A program made the translations under genes and the position numbers. Below, one piece after another: positions 34,450-43,862 of a stretch of 64,000 nt of DNA (positions within the stretch are counted from its first letter, which is position 1; every line of letters begins with the position of its first letter). Source of the stretch: Actinosynnema sp. ALI-1.44 (GTDB taxonomy: Bacteria; Actinomycetota; Actinomycetes; Mycobacteriales; Pseudonocardiaceae). The notes under the pieces are model-generated. The model saw only the letters and a program-made list of their open reading frames with translations, had not been told where the DNA came from and did not search any database. Where the stretch lies: NCBI RefSeq assembly GCF_001984155.1, contig NZ_MTQO01000025.1, positions 1-64,000 on the forward strand. The letters run 5' to 3'.

Positions 34450-35061
34450 ATGCTCTTGGTAGTTCTCGACTTGCTGGGGATCGCGGTGTTCGCCACATCG
34501 GGTGCCCTCGCCGGGGTGCGGGCCAGGCTGGACACCTTCGGCGTCGTCGTGCTCGGCATCACCACCGCGCTCGGCGGCGGGATCATCCGGGACGTGCTGC
34601 TGGGCATCCACCCGCCGGCGACCCTGCGGGACTGGCGGTACCTGCTCGTGCCGGTTGTCACGTCGCTCGTGGTGTTCTGGCTGCACCCGCAGTTCGCGAA
34701 GCTGCGGCGGGGCGTGCTGCTCGCCGACGCCGTCGGGTTGGGTTTGTTCACGGTGTCGGGTACGGCGACCGCGCTCGCGCACGGCGTGCCGTCGTACACC
34801 GCGTGCCTGATCGGGATGACCACCGGAATCGGTGGCGGCGCCTTGCGTGACGTGCTGCTCAGGGAGATCCCGATGGTGCTGCGCAAGGAGATCTACGCGC
34901 TCGCCGCGTTGGCCGGTGGAGTGGTGGTCGTGCTCGGCGCCCGGTTCGGATTCCCGGCCGCGCCGACCGCCATCGTGGGCGCTGCCCTAATCGTGACCAT
35001 TCGCTTGATCGCGCTCTGGCGCAGGTGGAACGCGCCCGTGGCACGCGGTCTGAGCACCTGA
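34450..35061 (+). CDS. TRIC-type trimeric cation channel family protein
   Basis: The 203-residue membrane protein has seven hydrophobic segments in two repeats, each with the TRIC signature: [13 protein letters not shown] and [14 protein letters not shown]. Family members (formerly UPF0126) form homotrimeric channels for monovalent cations. The ATG at 34450 lies only 75 bases from the divergent hydrolase, so the two share a promoter region. It is directly upstream of mprA but separated by a regulatory site. Confidence 0.88.
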   Translation: MLLVVLDLLGIAVFATSGALAGVRARLDTFGVVVLGITTALGGGIIRDVLLGIHPPATLRDWRYLLVPVVTSLVVFWLHPQFAKLRRGVLLADAVGLGLFTVSGTATALAHGVPSYTACLIGMTTGIGGGALRDVLLREIPMVLRKEIYALAALAGGVVVVLGARFGFPAAPTAIVGAALIVTIRLIALWRRWNAPVARGLST

Positions 35062-35071
35062 TCAGCGCTTT

Positions 35072-35088
35072 TCTCAGGCATATCTCAG
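35072..35088 (+). promoter_or_regulatory. MprA-box-like direct repeat upstream of mprA
   Basis: TCTCAG-GCATA-TCTCAG lies 23 bases before the mprA ATG. The same hexamer pair with a five-base spacer (GCGGT) lies before the htrA/pepD gene at 49220-49236. Mycobacterial MprA binds paired direct repeats and autoregulates mprAB and pepD, so this is probably its operator. Confidence 0.65.
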
Positions 35089-35110
35089 TCCGACCAGACA
35101 CACTGACCGC

Positions 35111-35809
35111 ATGCGCATACTCGTGGTGGACGACGACAGGGCTGTTCGTGAGTCCCTTCGGCGGTCGCTGCAGTTCAACGGATACCAGGTGGAAACGGCG
35201 AGCGACGGCCAGCAGGCCCTGGACACGATCAAGAGCGGTGGCCGGCCGGACGCGATGGTGCTCGACGTGATGATGCCGAGGCTGGACGGGCTCGAGGTGT
35301 GCCGCCAGCTCCGCAGCACCGGTGATGACCTGCCGATTCTCGTGCTGACCGCACGGGATTTGGTCTCCGACCGGGTAGCCGGTCTCGACGCGGGGGCGGA
35401 CGACTACCTGCCGAAGCCCTTCGCACTGGAGGAACTGCTGGCCCGGCTGCGTGCCCTGCTGCGGCGCACCGCGGCCGACGCGGTCGCGGCCGAGAAGCAG
35501 GAGCCGTCGCTGAAGTTCGCCGATCTGGAACTGGACCCCGGCACCAGGGAGGTCCGCCGCGGCGAGCGGTCGATGAGCCTGACCCGCACCGAGTTCTCCC
35601 TGCTCGAACTGCTGCTGACGCACCCGAAGCAGGTGCTCACCCGCAGCCGCATCCTCGAGGAGGTCTGGGGATACGACTTCCCGACGTCCGGCAACGCGCT
35701 GGAGGTCTACATCGGTTACCTGCGGCGCAAGACCGAGGCCGCCGGTGAACCGAGGCTGATCCACACCGTGCGGGGCGTCGGCTATGTGCTGCGGGAGACC
35801 CCGCCGTGA
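35111..35809 (+). CDS. mprA: OmpR-family response regulator, MprA-like
   Basis: The 232-residue regulator has a receiver ([20 protein letters not shown], phospho-acceptor Asp in [15 protein letters not shown], Lys in YLPKPF) and a winged-helix DNA-binding domain ([51 protein letters not shown]). It resembles MprA of mycobacteria, which responds to envelope stress and controls pepD and sigE. The 4-base overlap with the kinase gene (GTGA) indicates translational coupling. A TCTCAG direct repeat precedes it, suggesting autoregulation. Confidence 0.9.
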   Translation: MRILVVDDDRAVRESLRRSLQFNGYQVETASDGQQALDTIKSGGRPDAMVLDVMMPRLDGLEVCRQLRSTGDDLPILVLTARDLVSDRVAGLDAGADDYLPKPFALEELLARLRALLRRTAADAVAAEKQEPSLKFADLELDPGTREVRRGERSMSLTRTEFSLLELLLTHPKQVLTRSRILEEVWGYDFPTSGNALEVYIGYLRRKTEAAGEPRLIHTVRGVGYVLRETPP

Positions 35810-37215
35810 TCTTCGCGCCGCACGACCATGGGCGCAGGCAACGCGTATCGCTGAGAAGTCGAGTCACCCTCCTGGCCGCGATCTGCGTGGCCGGTGCGGT
35901 GGCGCTCGTCTCGCTCGGGGCGTATCTGACTGTCCAGCAGAACCTGTACGCCCAGGTGGACGACAACTTGAAGGCCCGCGCCAGCAACGCGTTGAACGGA
36001 CGCCCCGGCCTTGACGTGCGCAACAACAACCAGACCACGATCAGCGACCTGGCGCTGGCGTTGAGCGACGTGAAGTTCACGATCATCGACGAGGACGGCA
36101 CCCAACTGATCCCGCAGGCGGGGATGGCGAGGTTCCCCATCGGTGACGAGGAACGCGAGGTCGCCGAGGGGGTGCGCCTCGACGGGTTCCACACGGACCA
36201 GAAGACCGACTACCGGATCTACTCGCTGCGGATCAAGGTGCAGGACGAGCCCGGCGCACTGGTCGTGGCGCAGCGCCTCGGCCCGACCAAGCAACTGCTC
36301 AATGACCTGGCGCTGGTGCTGGTGCTGATCAGCGGCGCCGGTGTCGTGGTCGCCGCGCTGGCCGGGACCGCGGTCGCGCGCACCGGTCTGCGACCGGTGG
36401 AGCGGCTGACGCGGGCGACCGAGCGCGTGGCCAGAACCGGTGACCTGCGGCCGATCCAGGTGAGCGGTGACGACGAGCTGGCGCGGTTGTCGCACAGCTT
36501 CAACACGATGCTCGGCGCGGTGTCCGACGCCCGCGACCGGCAGCGCAGCCTGGTCGCCGATGCCGGTCACGAGCTGCGGACGCCGCTGACTTCGTTGCGC
36601 ACCAACCTGGAACTGCTGATGGCCTCCGAGGCGCCCGGCGCCCCGAAACTGTCCGATGAGGACAAGGCGGAGATCCAGGACGACCTGCGCGGTCAGCTGG
36701 ACGAGCTGACCACGCTGATCGGCGACCTGGTCGAGCTGGCACGCGAGGAGGGCACGCAGGCGGCGTGGGAGCCGGTCGAGCTGGTCGAGGTCGTCGAGCA
36801 GGCGCTCGACCGGGCCCGCCGCCGCGCCGGCGACATCGAGTTCGACGTGTCGCTGACGCCGTGGCGGCTGATCGGCGACGCGGGCACGTTGGAGCGCGCG
36901 GTGCTGAACCTGCTGGACAACGCGGTGAAGTTCAGCCCACCGGACGGGACGGTCCGGGTGCGGCTGGGGTCCGCGGGCGACGGGTTCGCCGTGCTCGAAG
37001 TGGCCGACCAGGGCATCGGGATCGCCGACGAGGACCTGCCGCGCGTGTTCGACCGGTTCTACCGTTCGCAGGAAGCCCGAACGCTGCCCGGTTCCGGGCT
37101 TGGCCTCGCGATCGTGCAGCAGGCGGCGTTGCGGCACGGCGGCGAGGTGCTCGCGGGCCGGTCGCCGGAGGGTGGCGCGCTGTTCAGCTTGCGGCTGCCG
37201 GGTATGCCGGGGTGA
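35806..37215 (+). CDS. mprB: Sensor histidine kinase, MprB-like
   Basis: The 469-residue membrane kinase has TM1 ([20 protein letters not shown]), an extracytoplasmic sensor domain of about 130 residues, TM2 ([20 protein letters not shown]), a HAMP domain ([20 protein letters not shown]), an H-box [20 protein letters not shown] and ATPase boxes ([45 protein letters not shown]). MprB senses envelope stress and unfolded exported proteins in mycobacteria. The GTG start overlaps the mprA stop. Confidence 0.9.
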   Translation: MIFAPHDHGRRQRVSLRSRVTLLAAICVAGAVALVSLGAYLTVQQNLYAQVDDNLKARASNALNGRPGLDVRNNNQTTISDLALALSDVKFTIIDEDGTQLIPQAGMARFPIGDEEREVAEGVRLDGFHTDQKTDYRIYSLRIKVQDEPGALVVAQRLGPTKQLLNDLALVLVLISGAGVVVAALAGTAVARTGLRPVERLTRATERVARTGDLRPIQVSGDDELARLSHSFNTMLGAVSDARDRQRSLVADAGHELRTPLTSLRTNLELLMASEAPGAPKLSDEDKAEIQDDLRGQLDELTTLIGDLVELAREEGTQAAWEPVELVEVVEQALDRARRRAGDIEFDVSLTPWRLIGDAGTLERAVLNLLDNAVKFSPPDGTVRVRLGSAGDGFAVLEVADQGIGIADEDLPRVFDRFYRSQEARTLPGSGLGLAIVQQAALRHGGEVLAGRSPEGGALFSLRLPGMPG

Positions 37216-37234
37216 CGGACTATCGTTGCCCGGC

Positions 37235-38848
37235 ATGGCGGTTGACGCGATCGAAAGCAAACTCGACGAGATCCAGCAGTGGGCGGCGGGACGGCCGGTC
37301 GACCGCGACGAGCTGAGACTGGTGCTGGAGCTCGCCCGCGACCACCTCGGGCACGAGCAGCCCGGTGCGTTCACCGAGGGCGACATCGACGAGCTGCTGC
37401 TGGAGGTCTACCCGAGCCGGGTGCTCATCCCGAGCGAGGCCGACGCCGTGCACATCGTCGAGACGGTCCGCGATCTGGTCGACTTCCTCGACGAGACCAC
37501 CGAGTCCTACGACGAGATGCAGACCGAGTTCGCGGACGCCGTGCCGGAGTTCTTCGAGGTTGTCCGGGAGAACCTGCCGGCGACCAACGGCCTCGTCGAC
37601 CTGCTGGAGGAACTCGGCCTGCCCGCCGACCAGCTGCCCGGTGTCCGGTTGCCCGGCGAGGACGAGCTGCTGGCCGCCGCGCGGCGCAGCGAGCTGCTCG
37701 CCAAGGCGTACGAACTGGCCGAGTGGAGCGGGGACGGCAAACCGATCGACCCGGAGGCCGAACTGCTCACCGAGCAGGCCGCTGCCGACGCGGCGGCCGT
37801 GCTCGGCATCGACGACCGGCTCGATCTCGTGGTGCTGCAGGACTTGGCGGAGTTCACCGGGTTCGCGTCGATCGAGTCCGGGTCGTTCGCCCGCGGTGTG
37901 CGGTTCGAGCAGTGGCCGGACGGCGACGAGGTCGACGAGATCTGGCAGAGCGGGTTCGTCTCGATGCTCGGGTTCGTGCTCGACCGCGCCGCGGACGTGT
38001 ACGGGTACGAGATCGATTTCAGTGACGTCGCACCGAATCTGCTGATCATGCTGTTCCTGGCGCGGGACATCGGTGTGCCGCGCGAGGAGATCAGCGACGT
38101 GATCCACGAGCTGACCGAGCCGGAGTGGCACGGTTACGTCGACGCGCATGGCGACCCAGCGGACCTGCTGGTGCGTGTCCTGACCGGGCTGGGCGCGGTC
38201 GAGGTGGTCGGTGAGAACGTCCGTTACACGCCGTTGGCGCTGAACGCCGTGCGGGAGCAGATGATCGCGAACGGAGTCGACGTCCCGCTGCTGCCCCCGG
38301 TCGAGGAGATGACCGCCGAGGACCTGGCGTCGCTGGCGGTGGTGTTGCAGAACGCGGAGATGCGGTCGGAGGTGTCCGCGTGGCTGGCGGTCCGCGAAGT
38401 CGTGCCTGCCGCGCGTGAGCTGCTTGCCGTCGCGGCAACCGGTTCCGGGCGGGTGCGGGTGTGGGCGACCAACGCCGTGACCGAGCTGGGCGACGACGTC
38501 AAGCAGGTCTGGCGGGAGGCGCTGGACGACGAAGTGCTGCGGCCGTATGCGAAGTACGTGCTGGCCGAGGCGGACCTCGAGGTCGCCGAGCTCGGCTGGA
38601 TCACGATCGACTCGCTGTCGTTGTTCGTGGAGGCCGCCGAGCAGGGCGTGCTCGACGAGACGCACCTGTTGGCGCAGTTGCTGCCCGCCGGTCGCGAGGA
38701 GGAGCTGCTCGACGCGATGTGGCGGCTGCCGCACCCGGAGGTGGTCGAGGTGCTGCACCTGGTCGGCACGCACCACCCGGACAAGAAGGTCGCCAAGTAC
38801 GCCCGCAAGGTGGCGCACAAGGCGACGACGTTCCACACGAACAGCTGA
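37235..38848 (+). CDS. Large acidic uncharacterised protein downstream of mprB
   Basis: The 537-residue cytoplasmic protein is rich in Asp/Glu and Leu. N-terminal part: AVDAIESKLDEIQQWAAGRP, GDIDELLLEVYPSRVLIPSE. Later come helical repeats (LAVREVVPAARELLAVAATG, DDEVLRPYAKYVLAEADLEV, LLDAMWRLPHPEVVEVLHLV) that resemble HEAT-like solenoids. The C-terminus is basic (KVAKYARKVAHKATTF). No catalytic motif or membrane segment is visible. It begins 19 bases after mprB and may be in the mprAB operon. The family is conserved-looking but not one I can name. Confidence 0.72.
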   Translation: MAVDAIESKLDEIQQWAAGRPVDRDELRLVLELARDHLGHEQPGAFTEGDIDELLLEVYPSRVLIPSEADAVHIVETVRDLVDFLDETTESYDEMQTEFADAVPEFFEVVRENLPATNGLVDLLEELGLPADQLPGVRLPGEDELLAAARRSELLAKAYELAEWSGDGKPIDPEAELLTEQAAADAAAVLGIDDRLDLVVLQDLAEFTGFASIESGSFARGVRFEQWPDGDEVDEIWQSGFVSMLGFVLDRAADVYGYEIDFSDVAPNLLIMLFLARDIGVPREEISDVIHELTEPEWHGYVDAHGDPADLLVRVLTGLGAVEVVGENVRYTPLALNAVREQMIANGVDVPLLPPVEEMTAEDLASLAVVLQNAEMRSEVSAWLAVREVVPAARELLAVAATGSGRVRVWATNAVTELGDDVKQVWREALDDEVLRPYAKYVLAEADLEVAELGWITIDSLSLFVEAAEQGVLDETHLLAQLLPAGREEELLDAMWRLPHPEVVEVLHLVGTHHPDKKVAKYARKVAHKATTFHTNS

Positions 38849-38910
38849 ACGCACTGGTGATCGGCGCCGCCGCGGGACAGCGGTGCCGATCGCCAGTGCT
38901 GGTGTTCAGT
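38846..38910. terminator. Bidirectional 15-bp hairpin terminator
   Basis: GCACTGGTGATCGGC (38851-38865) pairs with GCCGATCGCCAGTGC (38885-38899) with one G-T wobble, and flanking CTGAAC/GTTCAG extends the symmetry. It sits between convergent genes (the acidic protein and the dioxygenase). Confidence 0.7.
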
Positions 38911-38912
38911 TG

Positions 38913-39677
38913 TCAGTCCGGCTGGCCGACCTGCGTGTTGGTCAGGTCGAGACCGATCGCGAAGTCCGCGCTGTAGCCGCTCCCGCTGGCCACCGGGTTC
39001 AGCACCATCTGGGCACCACCGCGCAGGTAGATGGAGTCCCTGTTGTTGGTGGTGTCCGCGGGGCCCTTGCGTGCGTACGGCTGGGTCCGCAGGTAGGCCG
39101 CGCCGAACTGGGTTGTGAAGTACAGCTGGGAAGTGAACTCGTACGGACGGCCGTTGGCCCCGGTCGTCCGGATCTTGATGTGGATGTGCAGGGTCCTGCC
39201 GGTGTACCAACCGGGCAGGATGGTGATGAACTGAGCCTTCCCCTCTGTGTTGGTGTTCTGGTAGCCGCGCAGGAAACGGCGACCGGAACTTCCCTGTGAA
39301 GGGATGTCCGAGTAGAGCCCGAACGCGTCGCACTGCCAGATGTCCACCATGGCGTTGGGCAGCGGCGTGCACTGCCCAGGGCGGACCGACTGGACGGTGA
39401 AGTTGAGCGTCAGGGCTGTGCCCTCCGAAGGCCGACCAGTGGACGGGTCGGTCCGGATGTCGGACCTGTTGAGCCTCCTGTCGACGAAGTAAGGACCTTC
39501 CATCTGCTCCGGCTTGACCACGCAGTCCAGTGCGCAGACCTCGGGGCCGCCGGAGGTGTCGGTGGCGCTCGCCACGGGAGATCCCGCGACCGTGAGCGTC
39601 GCACCTGCGGCGCCGAGCAGGATCAGCGCCTCCCGTCGGCCGATGATCCTGCCTACCGGCTCGTCGTCGTCGTGCAT
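38913..39677 (-). CDS. Secreted intradiol dioxygenase-like protein
   Basis: The 254-residue exported protein resembles protocatechuate/catechol intradiol dioxygenases. A Tat-like leader (GRIIGRREALILLGAAGATL) precedes the core. Likely Fe(III) ligands are Tyr in EGPYFVD, Tyr in GLYSDIP and the two His of LHIHIKI. It also carries QFITILPGWYTGR and SQLYFTTQFGAAYL as in exported actinomycete members, which may attack lignin- or catechol-derived aromatics. AAAGGAAAC precedes the ATG. It stands alone. Confidence 0.88.
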   Translation of the reverse strand: MHDDDEPVGRIIGRREALILLGAAGATLTVAGSPVASATDTSGGPEVCALDCVVKPEQMEGPYFVDRRLNRSDIRTDPSTGRPSEGTALTLNFTVQSVRPGQCTPLPNAMVDIWQCDAFGLYSDIPSQGSSGRRFLRGYQNTNTEGKAQFITILPGWYTGRTLHIHIKIRTTGANGRPYEFTSQLYFTTQFGAAYLRTQPYARKGPADTTNNRDSIYLRGGAQMVLNPVASGSGYSADFAIGLDLTNTQVGQPD

Positions 39678-39843
39678 GGAGTTTCCTTTCGCGCATGTGG
39701 TGGGAATGCGCGGTGAGCGGGGCTCGGGTGCAGGGGAACCACGCACCACGGACTGTCCAAGATCCGTCGCTCGCTGTCGAGGCGGATTCACCCGGGTGCA
39801 GTCATTGCGAAACGCTATTCGCCGAACTGATAGCTCGGGTGTT

Positions 39844-40302
39844 TCAGTCGCTGACCTTGATCTTCTTCATGGTCAGGTGGGAGATCACCCGCGCGACGCC
39901 GGGGATGCCGATGATCTTCTCGGTCTGGAAGTGCTCATAGGCCTCGTGGTCGGCGACGAGCACGCGCATGTGGTAGTCGGGTGTGCCGAAGAGCCTGCGG
40001 AACTCGATCACCTCTTCGTAGCCCGCGATGGTGGTTTCGAGGTCGGCCAGCGTCTTCTTGTCGCTGATGGCCACCTCGATCGAGACGATCACCTCCAGCG
40101 GCCTGCCGGTGGCCGCCGGGTTGATCCGCGCCCGGTAGCCCGTGATCACGCCCTGCTCCTCCAGCCGCTTGACGCGGCGCAGGCAGGGCGGCGGGGTGAG
40201 GCCGACCCGTTCGGCCAGTTCGACGTTGCTCAACCGGCCGTCACGTTCGAGGTGGAACAATATTTCACGATCAATGGCATCGAGTACATATTTATTGCCC
40301 AC
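39844..40302 (-). CDS. Lrp/AsnC family transcriptional regulator
   Basis: The 152-residue regulator has an N-terminal helix-turn-helix (LDAIDREILFHLERDGRLSN, VELAERVGLTPPPCLRRVKR) and a C-terminal RAM effector domain (EVIVSIEVAISDKKTLADLE, FGTPDYHMRVLVADHEAYEH). Such proteins form dimers/octamers and sense amino acids. It starts at a GTG only 63 bases from the divergent M20 peptidase gene, which is its probable target. Confidence 0.92.
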   Translation of the reverse strand: MGNKYVLDAIDREILFHLERDGRLSNVELAERVGLTPPPCLRRVKRLEEQGVITGYRARINPAATGRPLEVIVSIEVAISDKKTLADLETTIAGYEEVIEFRRLFGTPDYHMRVLVADHEAYEHFQTEKIIGIPGVARVISHLTMKKIKVSD

Positions 40303-40365
40303 CCGGGGACGCTAGCACAATAATTCGACATCGGGTGCGGCTCGCGGCGTCCTAGCATTGCTTGC

Positions 40366-41523
40366 ATGACTGAAGTGGACGCGTGGCTGGAACACCGGGC
40401 TGACGAGATGGCCGATCTGCTCGTCCGGCTGATCGCTGTCGATTCCGAGAACCCGCCGGGACGAGCGCTTGGCCGGTGCGCTCGGCTGTTGAGCGAGGCC
40501 ATGGACGGGCTCGGCCTCGCTCCGGAGATCATCCCGCTCGACGCCGAGCGGGACCTCGATGAGCCGAGCATCGTGCGTGGCACAGTCGGCAGCGGCGAGA
40601 GAATCCTGTACTTCCACGGGCATTTCGACGTGGTGCCCGCGCAGCGCCGTGCGCAGTTCACCGCGCGGCGTAGCGACGGCAGGATCATCGGCCGGGGGAG
40701 CGCGGACATGAAAGGCGGCATCGTCAGCATGCTGTACGGTGCCGCCGCTGTGCGGGAATCGTTGGCGGACGGGCGGATCGTGATCCACCTGGTCTGCGAC
40801 GAGGAGACCGGCAGCGTCACAGGCGCTGGACATCTCCGGCGGAGCGGCATGATCGACCCCCGCGCCCTCGCGATGGTCACAGCGGAACCCAGCGGCGGCC
40901 GCATCTGGAACGCCGCGCGTGGTGCGTTGTCGTTGAAGGTCGCCGTACGGGGCAAGGAAGCCCATGTGGGACAAGCGGACCGTGGCGTCAACGCGTTCCA
41001 TCACATGCTGCACATCGCCCGGCCTGTGGAGGCATACGCCCGTGAGATGGCCGTGGAACAGTCCATGGTCGTGCCCGGTGGCCTGTTCGGCGGTGGTTCG
41101 AACTTCAACGTCGTGCCCGGCGACGCGTACTTCACCATCGACGGCCGTTACCACCCGCGGGTGGATCTCGACCGGGAACTCGAGCGGCTGACCGGAATCA
41201 TCGGCCAAGCCGCCGACGAGATCGGTGCGGACGTCTCGATCGAGGTGACACAGCAACAACCTCCGGCCCACACTGACCCCACCCACCCCGCGGCCGTCGC
41301 GTTGGCCGAAGCGGTCGGGGATGTCGAAGGTGCTCCCGCTGCTTTCGAACTGTGCGAGGGGATCCTGGAGACCCGGTGGTACGACCAGGTCGGCATACCG
41401 GCGTTCGGGTACGGCGCTGGGCTGCTGGACGTCTCCCACGGCCCCGACGAGTACGTCGACGAGGCCGCCATGCGCCGGTGTGCTGCCGTGTACGCGCGAT
41501 ACGCCGACCTGATGCTGGGGTGA
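40366..41523 (+). CDS. M20 family metallopeptidase (ArgE/DapE-like)
   Basis: The 385-residue zinc hydrolase has metal-binding signatures FHGHFDVVPA (His and catalytic Asp), GRGSADMKGGIVSML (bridging Asp) and VCDEETGSVTGAGHL (catalytic Glu, then Glu), and TAEPSGGRIWNAARGALSLK before the dimerisation domain. It probably deacylates an N-acyl amino acid or cleaves a dipeptide. It is divergent from an Lrp/AsnC gene, suggesting amino-acid-responsive control. Confidence 0.9.
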   Translation: MTEVDAWLEHRADEMADLLVRLIAVDSENPPGRALGRCARLLSEAMDGLGLAPEIIPLDAERDLDEPSIVRGTVGSGERILYFHGHFDVVPAQRRAQFTARRSDGRIIGRGSADMKGGIVSMLYGAAAVRESLADGRIVIHLVCDEETGSVTGAGHLRRSGMIDPRALAMVTAEPSGGRIWNAARGALSLKVAVRGKEAHVGQADRGVNAFHHMLHIARPVEAYAREMAVEQSMVVPGGLFGGGSNFNVVPGDAYFTIDGRYHPRVDLDRELERLTGIIGQAADEIGADVSIEVTQQQPPAHTDPTHPAAVALAEAVGDVEGAPAAFELCEGILETRWYDQVGIPAFGYGAGLLDVSHGPDEYVDEAAMRRCAAVYARYADLMLG

Positions 41524-41653
41524 CCCGTTCATCGGTAGCGTGCTGGATACGGACGAACGCGGCGCGTGGACCGATCGCCTCGCGCAAGGCCCGAGACTGA
41601 ATCGACAGGTTGTTCTCATCCAAATCCCAGCCGGGATCCCTAGGTTCGCTCCT

Positions 41654-42550
41654 GTGTCCCCCTTGGGTCGAAGAGCCGTCCTCGGTGGCTACCTGGTGGC
41701 CGCGATCGTGCTCGTAGCGCCAACCCCGGCGAAGTCGGCCGCCCCGTCCGACCCCGCAACCGCCGTGGCAGTGGCACCACCGGTGCCGGTCGCGCCCTCC
41801 CCCGAACCAGTGGAACCATCCGAGGAACCGCTCACGCAACCACCACCGGCGACCAATTACGCCGCTGTGATGGTTGACGCGGCCCGCGCGGCCGTGCCCA
41901 AGGGGGTCACCTACGGCATCTCGGTGCTGGACCTGCGGACCGGCCAGTTGGCGGTCGCGGGCGTCGAACAGTTCTATTCGGCGTCGTTGAGCAAGCTCAT
42001 GCTCGTCGTGGACATGCTCGACCGGGACGTCGAGCTCACGCCGACCGTGCGCACGCTGATCGATCGCGCGCTCGGGCCGAGCGACGACGACGCGATGAAC
42101 TCCTTATGGGTCAGGTTCGACGGGCCCGAAGCGATGTCCCGCGTAGCCGCCACGCTCGGAATGGTCGCCACCGAGGCGTCCGACGACCCCAGCCAGTGGG
42201 GCGAGGTGAAGGTCTCGCCTGCGGGCTATACCCGGTTGTACCACCACATCCTGACCGAGATGAGTCCCGATGACCGGGACATCATCGTGTCCGCGTTGTC
42301 GGCCGCGCCGCCTGTCGCGGCCGACGGGTTCACCCAGTACTTCGGTCTGCTGGGCGGCCCGCTCGACGCGTACGCCAAACAGGGCTGGATGTACTACGGC
42401 AACAAGCTTTACCTGCATAGTGCCGGGGTCGTTGGCCATTTCGTCGTCGGGCTCATGTCGAGCCAGACGCCGTCGGCCGGGGTGGCCCGCGCCAACCTCT
42501 CGTCGATCGCCGCTGCCATGTCCACTGTGGTCGATCAGGGGACGAAGTAG
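41654..42550 (+). CDS. Secreted serine hydrolase (class A beta-lactamase-like)
   Basis: The 298-residue exported protein has a signal sequence (GRRAVLGGYLVAAIVLVAPT) and a Pro-rich linker. A DD-peptidase/beta-lactamase-type domain follows with the SxxK motif in FYSASLSKLMLVVDML. The expected later motifs (SDN, KTG) are not clear, though DDDAMNSLW and YAKQGWMYYG sit at about the right places, so it may be a penicillin-binding-like or inactive relative. The GTG at 41654 has a weak ribosome binding site. Its end overlaps the convergent alpha-galactosidase gene by 16 bases. Confidence 0.78.
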   Translation: MSPLGRRAVLGGYLVAAIVLVAPTPAKSAAPSDPATAVAVAPPVPVAPSPEPVEPSEEPLTQPPPATNYAAVMVDAARAAVPKGVTYGISVLDLRTGQLAVAGVEQFYSASLSKLMLVVDMLDRDVELTPTVRTLIDRALGPSDDDAMNSLWVRFDGPEAMSRVAATLGMVATEASDDPSQWGEVKVSPAGYTRLYHHILTEMSPDDRDIIVSALSAAPPVAADGFTQYFGLLGGPLDAYAKQGWMYYGNKLYLHSAGVVGHFVVGLMSSQTPSAGVARANLSSIAAAMSTVVDQGTK

Positions 42551-43857
42551 CGCGGCACGGGTTCGCTCAGCAACCGCCGTGTCGTTTCCAGGCCCCAGTC
42601 GTCGAGCTGGTCGATGGCGTCCGACGAACCACGCAGCCCGCCGAACCGCGACACGTGCTCAGCCCACTCCTCGCGGCGCTCGATCCCCGGCCTGGCAACG
42701 AGGCAGTCCGGGTCGTTGACCCAGAACCGCCCGTGCTGGAACGCCCGCGACTCGCCGTTGAGCACCGCACCCCACTGGCCAGGCATGGAGATGTCACCGT
42801 CGACGGGCATGTACGTCGGTGCGATGTCCGGGCTGACGCGCATCGCGTCCACCAGGCCGATCGACGGCAGTTGCGGCGCGCCGCAGCCCAGCAGGTACGC
42901 GTCGGGCCCGATGGCGTCCCTGATCAGCCGCACCGCGTCCCGGTACGCCTGGATGGGCGGCACGTCGGCGTAACGCCTGCCGGGCAACGCTCCCGCGTAG
43001 GTGAAGTCGATCTTGTGGAAGTCGATGCCCCACTCGCGGAACGTCCGGAACACCGTGCTCAGGTACTCCGCCGCTCCCGGGTGCGTGCTGTCCAGCGCGT
43101 ACAGGTCCTGGTCCCAGTTGTGGCCCGCGTTCACCGGTGAGTCGTCGTGGTCGCGTACCAGCCAGTCCGGGTGTTCGTCCGCGACGCGAGACCGTGCGCC
43201 GACGAGGAACGGCGCCGTCCAGATACCCGCGCGGCGGCCTGAATCCGTGATCCGCCTGAACAGTCCCGGCACGTCGGCGAAGTCGCCGTGCGGCACCAGC
43301 CAGTCACCGAGTTCCGCCTGGTAGCCGTCGTCGACCTGGACGACGTCGACCGGCAGCCGATCCATCACGGCCAGGTTCGTGTCCACATTGGCCTCGGTGA
43401 CCTTGGTGAAGTACTGGTACCAGGAGCACCAGATCGTCGGCGCCTGCCGGGGCGCGGGCAGCCCGAGCGAGGCCACGACCGAGTCCGCCCAGCGGGCCAG
43501 CGCCTCCTGGACGGACCCGTCGTGCGTCTGGACGACGACGTCCTCCGCCGCGGTCACGACAGCTCGACCGTCCACGATCGACACGTCGATGGCCGGGACC
43601 GAGTTCACCGGATCGGCCGACGCGATCACGTGCACCGGGCCGTCGCCCGGGTCCACGGCGACGAGTCCCTCGCCGCGGTAGACGTCCGGCGCGGGCAGGG
43701 ATTCCGCGCGCCACGCGCCGATCCGCCGGTTGTCCCCCGACGGCCGGTGCGGCGGTGTGCCGGGCCGGTACGACGTGGACGGCGACCAGGACTGCCAGCC
43801 CTGTTCGTGGACGACGGCACGAGTGGGGTCGATGGGGATCTCGGCCACCGGTCGCAC
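42535..43857 (-). CDS. Alpha-galactosidase (GH36-like, clan GH-D)
   Basis: The 440-residue cytoplasmic glycosidase has VDVVQVDDGYQAELGDW (substrate-binding Asp pair of clan GH-D) and WGIDFHKIDFTYAGALPG with the likely nucleophile Asp in KIDF. DAMRVSPDIAPTYMPV lies at the acid/base region. The N-terminal beta-domain is shorter than in large GH36 enzymes. The GTG at 43857 lies six bases after the permease stop, so it is last in the SBP-permease-permease-glycosidase operon and would hydrolyse imported alpha-galactosides. Confidence 0.85.
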   Translation of the reverse strand: MRPVAEIPIDPTRAVVHEQGWQSWSPSTSYRPGTPPHRPSGDNRRIGAWRAESLPAPDVYRGEGLVAVDPGDGPVHVIASADPVNSVPAIDVSIVDGRAVVTAAEDVVVQTHDGSVQEALARWADSVVASLGLPAPRQAPTIWCSWYQYFTKVTEANVDTNLAVMDRLPVDVVQVDDGYQAELGDWLVPHGDFADVPGLFRRITDSGRRAGIWTAPFLVGARSRVADEHPDWLVRDHDDSPVNAGHNWDQDLYALDSTHPGAAEYLSTVFRTFREWGIDFHKIDFTYAGALPGRRYADVPPIQAYRDAVRLIRDAIGPDAYLLGCGAPQLPSIGLVDAMRVSPDIAPTYMPVDGDISMPGQWGAVLNGESRAFQHGRFWVNDPDCLVARPGIERREEWAEHVSRFGGLRGSSDAIDQLDDWGLETTRRLLSEPVPRYFVP

Positions 43858-43862
43858 AGGTA

